5,418 nt of DNA from Rhodothermaceae bacterium (GTDB lineage Bacteria; Bacteroidota; Rhodothermia; Rhodothermales; Rubricoccaceae). The notes under the pieces were generated by a model. The model made no database searches. It was not told where the DNA came from and worked only from the letters and a program-made list of their open reading frames with translations. Made by a program: the position numbers and the translations under genes. The stretch lies in NCBI GenBank assembly GCA_013003465.1, contig JABDIZ010000123.1, positions 1 to 5,418 of the forward strand. Reading direction: 5' to 3'. This document shows, one piece after another, positions 1 through 5,418 of the stretch; the first letter of the stretch is position 1; every line of letters starts with the position of its first letter.

Positions 1-2360
1 GCCGTACCATGTAAGGCATCGGCACTCTCTAGTAGCAACCGCTCGGCCTCATCGAAGCGACCAAGTTGGACGAGCGCCCAGCCGAGTTCCGTCTGCACCC
101 GGTGATAGCGCGGGCTCTCGCCCGTGCGAGCGTGGTAGTTGGCCGCGGCGATGCGAAGCGCCGGTACCGCTTCGGCAGACCGGTCGAGGGCAACCAGATT
201 GCGCCCGTGCCAGTAATGGCTGTGCCCGATGGCCGCCGCCCCTTCCGGCAGCGCGCGGCGTGCCTGCTCGGCGGCGTCCCGCAGCACGCGGTCGGCCTCC
301 ACGAACTGCCCCTGTTCATGTAACGAGGCCCCGTAGTTGACCATCATCGTGTTGAGGAAAGGCGAGCCGGGGGGATGGATCTCCTGCCCCAGCCGGATGG
401 CTTGCCTGAACAGCGGAAAGGCGCGATCAAAATCCCCTTGCCGCTCGTAGTGGAGGCCGAGGTTGTACATCGCGGCGAGCGTCCGTGGGTCGCGTTCTAA
501 CCCGTTTTCCTGGTAGATCGCGAGGGCCTCGGCGAAAGCCGCTTCGTAGTCTTCCGGCGTGCCTGCCGCCAGACCCAGCACGTAGTACTCATGAATGGCC
601 TCGGCCACCTCGGGACTCCTCGGACCATACAGGCGCGCAAACATCGCAAGGGCCTCCTCGTACCGGCGGCCCTTCTCGGGATGATCGTGCGGGAGCACAC
701 GGTCCCACTGGAGCAGGCTCCAGGCCAGAGCGGGCTGGTCTCCGTCGTAGAGCGCGCGCTGCATCCCGGCCGCGTCGCGGAAATACGCGAGGCCGTGTGC
801 CGAGTCGGCGACGGGAATGAAGCGGACGCCCAGTGCGTAGAGCGTCGCCGCGAGGTCTTGGTGGGGATCGGTGTGGAGCACACGGCGCAGCGCTAGCGAC
901 TGCCGCAGGAGTGAGTCCGCCTCATTGCGTAGGCCGATCCGATTGTAGAGGCGACCGAGCGTATAGAACACGGCGGCCCGGGCGTCGGGGTCGGCGGCGA
1001 GTTCGCTGTCGGCGCGCGCCACGGTGGGTTCCAGCAGGCTGAGCAGTACCCCGGCGTCCGTCGTGGATTCCTCGGCCTGGGCGAGCAGATCCGTGAGGAC
1101 GCCCGTCACGCGCTCGGCGCGGGCCGCGGCCGCCTCGGCGCGGTTCCGCTCAGCCGTCACCCGCACCGTGTAGAGCGTACCGAAAAGGACCAGCAGCCCG
1201 ACCGCTACCGCCGTCATGGCTACGCCGGTGCGATGACGGCGGACGAAGGAGCGAAAGCGGTACCCGAGCGTGGCCGGGCGTGCCTCGACGGGCAACCCCG
1301 CAAGGTGCCGCTCCACATCGCGGGCGAGGGCTCCGACGGAGCCATACCGCCGATCCGGCTCTTTTCGGAGCGCCTTAAGCACGATCCGATCAAGGTCACC
1401 GCGGAGGCGGCGGCGCAGGCGTCCAAGCTCCTGGTCCACGGCGGCGCTCGGCGCGGTGGGTTTGTCCTTCAGGATCGCGCGCTCCAGGGCACGTCGGTCG
1501 CGGCCTTGCGGGTGGAACGGTCGGTGGCTTGTCAGCAGTTCGTAGAGCACAACCCCGAGGGCATACACATCCGTTGCCGTCGTCACGGGCTCGCCCCGAA
1601 TCTGCTCCGGTGCGGCATAGACGGGTGTGTGCAGCCGTTGCTCGGTGCCGGTCAGGAGGGCGTCGCCCTCCTCGTCGCTGAGCAGGCGCGCGATGCCGAA
1701 GTCGAGCAGCTTGACGGTGCCTTCGGTCGAAACGAGAATGTTGCTGGGCTTGAGATCGCGGTGAACGACCAAGTTGCGGTGCGCGTAGGCCACCACGTCA
1801 CAGACGGCCCCGAACAGCCGCAGGCGCTCCTCCAGCGAGAGTTGCTTCTCCTCTGCGTAACGGGTGAGCGGCTCCCCTTCTACGTACTCCATGACGAGGT
1901 ACGGGCGTCCATCGGGGAGCGCTCCCCCGTCGAGCAGGCGCGCGACGTGCGGGTGGTCCAGCCGCGCCAGGATGCGGCGCTCGCGGCGGAAGCGCTCCAC
2001 AAGCCCCGGCGCCGCCGACTCGACCACCTTGATTGCGACGCGCTGCTCGAACCGGTCGTCGTCTCGCTCGCCAAGCAGCACCCGCCCCATGCCTCCGCGT
2101 CCCACCTCGCGCACGATTCGCCACGGCCCGACCCGCTCGGGCAGCGGCACGGCCTCGGGCTCCGGTCGCCGGATGGCCTCGCCGAGGGTGTCGAAGAACC
2201 CGTCGGCTTCGTCGTCGAGGGCCAGCAGCCGCTCGACCTCGGCACGCAGCGTGGCATCCTCGGCACAGGCCTCGTCGAGAAAGGCCGCGCGGTCAGCCGG
2301 AGGGTGTTGCCGCGCGGCCTCGAAGAGGGGTTTGGCTCGGGACCAGTAATCGAGGGACAT
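1..2360 (-). CDS. Membrane-anchored Ser/Thr protein kinase with TPR tail (partial, C-terminus beyond left edge)
   Basis: This is a Hanks-type serine/threonine kinase that should phosphorylate cytoplasmic proteins. The frame is open for 786 codons without a stop and leaves the window at the left edge. The start is fixed: an in-frame TAG lies at 2379-2381, and the ATG at 2358-2360 is the only ATG after it until Met91. Residues 1-80 form a leader common in this family. The kinase domain covers about 81-345 and all key residues are present: glycine loop G87-R-G-G-M-G92, Lys111 in VAIK, Glu127 in helix C, H200-R-D-L-K-P-S-N207 with catalytic Asp202, D220-F-G, and A250-P-E. One hydrophobic helix (about 379-399) follows an Arg-rich stretch (RFRSFVRRHR), so the kinase should be inside and the tail outside. 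The tail has TPR-like helical pairs near 463-496, 628-661, 670-703 and 754-786. It lies 57 bases downstream of the sigma gene on the same strand, probably in one operon. No Shine-Dalgarno is visible. Confidence 0.95.
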   Translation of the reverse strand, partial: MSLDYWSRAKPLFEAARQHPPADRAAFLDEACAEDATLRAEVERLLALDDEADGFFDTLGEAIRRPEPEAVPLPERVGPWRIVREVGRGGMGRVLLGERDDDRFEQRVAIKVVESAAPGLVERFRRERRILARLDHPHVARLLDGGALPDGRPYLVMEYVEGEPLTRYAEEKQLSLEERLRLFGAVCDVVAYAHRNLVVHRDLKPSNILVSTEGTVKLLDFGIARLLSDEEGDALLTGTEQRLHTPVYAAPEQIRGEPVTTATDVYALGVVLYELLTSHRPFHPQGRDRRALERAILKDKPTAPSAAVDQELGRLRRRLRGDLDRIVLKALRKEPDRRYGSVGALARDVERHLAGLPVEARPATLGYRFRSFVRRHRTGVAMTAVAVGLLVLFGTLYTVRVTAERNRAEAAAARAERVTGVLTDLLAQAEESTTDAGVLLSLLEPTVARADSELAADPDARAAVFYTLGRLYNRIGLRNEADSLLRQSLALRRVLHTDPHQDLAATLYALGVRFIPVADSAHGLAYFRDAAGMQRALYDGDQPALAWSLLQWDRVLPHDHPEKGRRYEEALAMFARLYGPRSPEVAEAIHEYYVLGLAAGTPEDYEAAFAEALAIYQENGLERDPRTLAAMYNLGLHYERQGDFDRAFPLFRQAIRLGQEIHPPGSPFLNTMMVNYGASLHEQGQFVEADRVLRDAAEQARRALPEGAAAIGHSHYWHGRNLVALDRSAEAVPALRIAAANYHARTGESPRYHRVQTELGWALVQLGRFDEAERLLLESADALHGT

Positions 2361-2417
2361 GATGCAGAGGGCTGCTCTCTATCACTGGAAAGGGCTATCG
2401 CACCTGCCACCGAAGGA

Positions 2418-3014
2418 CTAGATGGGCGCGCTCAGGAGATCACGTTTGAGTTCGCCGTAGAGCCAGGCGCGCGCCATCGACCAGTCCCGCGCCACCGTCC
2501 GGGGGCTGACGCCGAGCGCATCCGCCGTCTCCTCCACCTCGAGCCCCCCGAAGAACCGGCACTCGACGACCTCGGCGGCACGGGCGTCCACGGCTTCGAG
2601 CCGCGCCAGGGCCTCTTCGAGCGCGACGAAGGCCTCGGCGCGGTGCGGCGGCACCAGAATCGTCTCGTCCAGGGGCAGATCGGGCGTGCCACCGCCGCGC
2701 TTCTGGGCGGCCTGCCGCTCGGCGTAGGAGTAGAGCACGTAGCGCATGGCCTTCGAGGCCACGGCCAGGAAGTGCGCCCGGTTGGCGTAATCGCGCTCGC
2801 CGCCGACGAGCTTGAGGTAGGCCTCATGCACGAGCGCGGTCGTGTTGAGCGTGTCGTTGCCATGCCAGCGGGCGCGATGTTGGCGGGCCAGCCGACGGAG
2901 TTCGTCGTAGACGCGCCGGTAGAGCACCTCGCGCGCCTCATCGCGCGCAGACTCGTCGCCTTGGAGCGCTTCCAGGAGGCGGGTTACGTCGCTGGCGTCA
3001 GGCGAGGCAGGCAT
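2418..3014 (-). CDS. ECF-type RNA polymerase sigma factor (Sigma70_ECF / TIGR02999-like)
   Basis: This is a complete 198-residue extracytoplasmic-function sigma factor, which directs RNA polymerase to a small set of promoters. The start is firm because an in-frame TAA lies only 12 bases upstream (3027-3029). Region sigma2 spans about residues 25-106 and contains TALVHEAYLKLV (59-70) and the helix RAHFLAVASKAMRYVLYSYA (79-98), both typical of the Sigma70_ECF family. A short linker follows (107-126). Region sigma4 spans about 127-192, with its helix-turn-helix at 159-182 (EETADALGVSPRTVARDW at 161-178). The length matches the family, and no C-terminal extension is seen. It sits directly upstream of a Ser/Thr kinase, the usual partner of this sigma type, and no anti-sigma gene is present. 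In the region-2.2 motif, Thr58 and Thr59 stand where classical ECF factors have acidic residues. A Bacteroidota-like -7 element lies about 30 bases upstream. No Shine-Dalgarno is visible. Confidence 0.95.
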   Translation of the reverse strand: MPASPDASDVTRLLEALQGDESARDEAREVLYRRVYDELRRLARQHRARWHGNDTLNTTALVHEAYLKLVGGERDYANRAHFLAVASKAMRYVLYSYAERQAAQKRGGGTPDLPLDETILVPPHRAEAFVALEEALARLEAVDARAAEVVECRFFGGLEVEETADALGVSPRTVARDWSMARAWLYGELKRDLLSAPI

Positions 3015-3045
3015 AAGAGGAGACCGTTAGCAGGCGGCTTCGGGG

Positions 3046-3053
3046 CAAAGGTA
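3046..3053 (-). promoter_or_regulatory. Candidate Bacteroidota-type -7 promoter element of the sigma/kinase operon
   Basis: On the minus strand this reads TACCTTTG, an exact match to the TAnnTTTG -7 consensus known for Bacteroidota primary sigma factors. It ends 31 bases before the sigma start codon, which would give a leader of roughly 25 bases. No TTG-type -33 element lies about 20 bases further upstream; that region is GC-rich. The promoter may be weak or need an activator, or the match may be chance. Confidence 0.4.
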
Positions 3054-3090
3054 GGGCATCCTTGGGGTTGTCGGCGGTGCGATGGCAGTT

Positions 3091-3101
3091 ACCCAATGGG
3101 T
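3091..3101. promoter_or_regulatory. 11-base palindrome in the divergent intergenic region, possible operator
   Basis: ACCCAATGGGT is a perfect inverted repeat of two 5-base arms around one central base. It lies about 38 bases upstream of the candidate -7 element for the sigma gene and about 80 bases upstream of the plus-strand gene. That position would suit an operator for either gene. The arms are short, so chance is quite possible. Confidence 0.25.
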
Positions 3102-3183
3102 TTTCAGTAGAGCAGGATGAGCACGCGCTGAGCCTGTCGCGGCATGCCCACGTACTTCTTCAGCGCACCTCTCCCTATGCCCC

Positions 3184-5370
3184 ATGAAACCGCTTCATCC
3201 TTTCATGTTTTCCTATGTGCTATTAACGACCTCCACTCTATCTGGATGGCGCGCGTTCTTCCTCATCATAGCCCTCTCCACCCTCCCAGCCTCCTCGCTA
3301 GCGTCGGCTCAGTCGTACGACTGGCGGGTGTACTGCACCAATCGCCTCGTCGAGGATCTACGCATGGGAGGAGGGGATGAGCAGGTCGCCCGGGAATGCG
3401 ACGACGAATCGGAGTCGGGGCTAACCGCCCCGGTGCGCACAACTCTGAGGAACGCCACCCGGTGGCTAGTAGAAGACCACGGCTTCGCCCCGCCAGATGC
3501 CGACGCGGAAGATGTCGAGGGCACACCCAACTTCGTCGCCCTTGTTTATGAGCACGACAGGGATCTGTGCCGCGGTCGCGTGGCTTGCTTCAACCTTGAT
3601 AACCGGCGCATATACGTCTCGAATGCCTTCGTCCGCGAGGCTGAGCGTGTCATCGTACACGAGCTCTTCCACGCGATACAACTCCGCTATGCCAGTCCGG
3701 GCTTTTTTGCTACCGAAGGCTCAGGAGAGGGTCCTGATGCTCTGCAAGTCCGAGGTTGGATTGCTGAGGGGACGGCGGAGGCCGTCGGTCTGGCCTGGGG
3801 GGCGCGGAGCGGGACAGCTGCCACCGTGGGCAACAAGTACGACGACAACATGACGGTGGCAACCCGACAAGTAGATTTTTACGACCGCGCCCACTTTTGG
3901 CTCTCATCAGGGGAAGTACTAGGTTCCCCTGAGCACATAGGGCATATCAGATCCGTACTGGACCAAGATGGACTCAACAGCGACCGGGGCGTGGCTGCAG
4001 TAGACCAGGCGTATGCTGCCCGGAATGGACTAGACGACGTCTTTGTTGAGGTCGTGGCTAGGCACGCGAATCAGGAAGCTTTTTTCGCAACGGTGACCCC
4101 GGTCACGCTTGAGATTCGGAACGGGGAGGGCGACGACTACACGAGCAGGGATGCCGTCCTCCCATTGGCTGCCAACGCGTATCGGGTCGTCGTGAAGGTG
4201 TCTACGGGCGAGATCGGGGAAGTGACGATCCGGGTGCCCGATGAGCCAGACCTACACCTGATCGTGGACGACGAGCGCCTGGACCTTCGTGCGGACGAGC
4301 GCAATGTTTACAACTCTACCGTCTATGGGGACGGCTCCCCGGACACCCTCTTCGTTCGGGTAGCCAACGTCGCGCAGCAAGCCGACGAAACAAGGTCTTC
4401 GGACTACACCATAGAGATGACGCTCGAACCGATTATCGGGTGCCGCGCCGAGGGCCTGGTCGTGGAAGTCCCCGCTCCGAGGGACCAGGACAACGAAGCC
4501 GCCGCCCGGCGCATCCTCGCCGACCTGGACGCGGCGTATGCACGCCGTGTGTCAGGCGTGGACAACTACACCGTCGTGGAGAAGCCCTCTGTCGCGCCCA
4601 TCCCTGTCGTGCTCTACTACGAAAAGGTGGAAGGCGCGGCAAAACCTGTATTCCGACAGGTGATGCCCGACGAACTCGCAGACCGCGAGGCGGCGGCCAC
4701 GGGGCAGCCGCCCCCGGAGCAGGTGCTTGGCGGGATGGCCGACGCATTGGAGATGCTCGGCGGCGCCTTGCAGCAGGTCCTCGGCGAGGCCGATGCGCCC
4801 GCGGGGTCCCCCGTCACCGAGGGGCAGGCCGGGGCACTCGCTGGAATCTTTTCAGGAGAGGTCGCGGACATGCTCCGCGACGCAGCCGGGGGGCTCCCGT
4901 TCGATACGCGGGAAGACGCCCTCGACCAGTTGGCCGATATGGAGCTTTTTGCCGAGCGCGCACGCTATGCCGGCGAGGTGACCCTCGACGGGCGGCGCAC
5001 CTTCCTGATTCAGGCGGATAGCCTGAATGATATCGAGCTCGATCAGCCAGCCGAGGGGCCGCAGTACACGCTTCGGACGGCACGGCTCTGGATCGACGCC
5101 GAGGAGAATGTAGCGCTCCGGATGCGCTTCGATCTACGTGCAGAGGCCGGAGAACAGAGCTGGCCGGTGACCATCGAGCGCCATAACAAGGACTATCGCT
5201 CCGAAGATGCTCTGTATGAACCGTTCCAGGTCCACGGCTGCATGGCGGGCATCATGGGGCCAGGGGACGAGGAGCTCGAGGTTGTGATGCAGAAGAGCCG
5301 CATTCTTGTCAATGAAGGCCCGCCTACGCAGCAACGCATGGCCGAGCTACTGCGCGAGGCGCTCTATTAA
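3184..5370 (+). CDS. Exported zinc metallopeptidase-like protein with LolA-like C-terminal region
   Basis: I do not recognise a named gene. The 728-residue product starts with a long export signal: a hydrophobic stretch at 7-14, a second at 24-34, then LASAQ with probable cleavage after Ala42. The start is the first ATG after an in-frame TGA (3118-3120); Met8 is an alternative. An N-terminal domain (about 45-300) carries H159-E-L-F-H163 followed by W192-I-A-E-G-T-A-E199. This is the pattern of a gluzincin zinc peptidase, with Glu195 (or Glu199) as third ligand. Residues about 305-415 look like a beta-sandwich, resembling pre-peptidase C-terminal domains. Residues about 420-690 resemble LolA/LolB-type lipoprotein-carrier folds by strand pattern (YAGEVTLDGRRTFLIQADSL at 595-614, then ARLWIDAEENVALRMRF), interrupted by an Ala/Gly-rich helical insert at about 496-590. 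There are six cysteines (51, 72, 129, 135, 420, 686). Export fits the cysteines; substrate and final location are unknown. The peptidase call is good, the LolA-like call is weaker. Confidence 0.85.
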   Translation: MKPLHPFMFSYVLLTTSTLSGWRAFFLIIALSTLPASSLASAQSYDWRVYCTNRLVEDLRMGGGDEQVARECDDESESGLTAPVRTTLRNATRWLVEDHGFAPPDADAEDVEGTPNFVALVYEHDRDLCRGRVACFNLDNRRIYVSNAFVREAERVIVHELFHAIQLRYASPGFFATEGSGEGPDALQVRGWIAEGTAEAVGLAWGARSGTAATVGNKYDDNMTVATRQVDFYDRAHFWLSSGEVLGSPEHIGHIRSVLDQDGLNSDRGVAAVDQAYAARNGLDDVFVEVVARHANQEAFFATVTPVTLEIRNGEGDDYTSRDAVLPLAANAYRVVVKVSTGEIGEVTIRVPDEPDLHLIVDDERLDLRADERNVYNSTVYGDGSPDTLFVRVANVAQQADETRSSDYTIEMTLEPIIGCRAEGLVVEVPAPRDQDNEAAARRILADLDAAYARRVSGVDNYTVVEKPSVAPIPVVLYYEKVEGAAKPVFRQVMPDELADREAAATGQPPPEQVLGGMADALEMLGGALQQVLGEADAPAGSPVTEGQAGALAGIFSGEVADMLRDAAGGLPFDTREDALDQLADMELFAERARYAGEVTLDGRRTFLIQADSLNDIELDQPAEGPQYTLRTARLWIDAEENVALRMRFDLRAEAGEQSWPVTIERHNKDYRSEDALYEPFQVHGCMAGIMGPGDEELEVVMQKSRILVNEGPPTQQRMAELLREALY

Positions 5371-5378
5371 GCCAGTCA

Positions 5379-5403
5379 GCGGGTTCCGATGCGCGGGTTC
5401 CGA
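5379..5403. repeat. Two tandem copies of an 11-base sequence after the peptidase gene
   Basis: GCGGGTTCCGA occurs at 5379-5389 and again at 5393-5403, separated by three bases (TGC), giving a 14-base period. It starts nine bases after the peptidase stop codon. There is no strong hairpin followed by a T run here, so it is not a clear intrinsic terminator. Only two copies are visible before the window ends, so it may continue to the right or be chance. Confidence 0.5.
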
Positions 5404-5418
5404 ACGGCTGTGACCGCG

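Larger units (their letters stand above)
3015..3183. other. Divergent intergenic region between sigma factor and exported peptidase gene
   Basis: These 169 bases separate the two divergent start codons and must hold the promoters for both directions. They contain the candidate -7 element facing the sigma gene, the ACCCAATGGGT palindrome, and an 8-base GGCATGCC palindrome (3141-3148). Facing the plus-strand gene I see no good TAnnTTTG match; the nearest is TACTTCTT at 3153-3160, which is poor. No RNA gene or conserved leader is apparent. Confidence 0.6.

Noticed and set aside
1880..2410. A 176-codon minus-strand open frame overlapping the kinase start
   Set aside because: It is in another frame of the kinase gene, is Ser/Arg/Pro-rich without motifs, and conflicts with the clear kinase frame.
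2361..2417. Possible small gene or terminator between sigma and kinase genes
   Set aside because: The gap is only 57 bases, has only a 4-base stem (AGAG/CTCT) and no T run, so it looks like a plain intra-operon spacer.
1233..3110. A 625-codon open frame on the plus strand spanning most of the kinase and the whole sigma gene
   Set aside because: It is codon-for-codon antiparallel to both minus-strand genes, a common shadow in high-GC DNA. Its translation shows no recognisable domain, whereas the minus strand has every kinase and sigma motif.
3144..3380. A 78-codon plus-strand open frame starting 40 bases before the exported peptidase gene, possible leader peptide
   Set aside because: It overlaps the peptidase signal region in another frame, has no Shine-Dalgarno and no recognisable sequence; no evidence for translation.
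4440..5021. A 193-codon plus-strand open frame inside the peptidase gene
   Set aside because: It is Arg/Gly-rich and motif-free, typical of a frame-shifted shadow of a high-GC gene; the 728-residue frame is continuous through it.
5371..5418. Possible intrinsic terminator after the peptidase gene
   Set aside because: No stable stem followed by a T run is visible; only the short direct repeat and a 3-base-stem GTTCCGAAC.

Overview
The window is high-GC, bacterial and chromosome-like. It holds three protein genes: two in tandem on the minus strand and one diverging on the plus strand. I read it as probably Bacteroidota, perhaps the Rhodothermales/Rhodothermota side. An ECF sigma factor of the Sigma70_ECF (TIGR02999-like) type sits beside a serine/threonine kinase with a TPR tail. 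None of the three start codons has a recognisable Shine-Dalgarno sequence. An exact match to the Bacteroidota -7 promoter consensus (TAnnTTTG) lies just upstream of the sigma gene. The sigma/kinase pairing also occurs in other phyla such as Planctomycetota and Acidobacteriota, so the placement is tentative.

Layout. Positions 3014 to 2418 (minus) encode a complete 198-residue ECF sigma factor. After a 57-base gap, positions 2360 to 1 (minus) encode a membrane-anchored Ser/Thr protein kinase. It runs off the left edge with 786 codons visible: a short N-terminal region, a complete kinase domain, one membrane helix, and a TPR-rich tail predicted to lie outside the cytoplasm. A 169-base divergent intergenic region (3015-3183) carries the candidate promoter and an 11-base palindrome. 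Positions 3184-5370 (plus) encode a 728-residue exported protein. It has a HELFH zinc-metallopeptidase motif, a beta-rich middle, and a C-terminal region resembling LolA-type periplasmic carrier domains. The last 48 bases contain a short direct repeat and no clear gene or terminator.

How the genes may work together. The kinase and sigma factor are almost certainly co-transcribed and no anti-sigma gene is visible. The simplest model is that the TPR tail senses something outside the membrane and the kinase switches the sigma factor by phosphorylation. The sigma region-2 motif has threonines where classical ECF factors carry acidic residues, which fits that model. The diverging exported peptidase is a candidate target, but nothing in the sequence proves this link.
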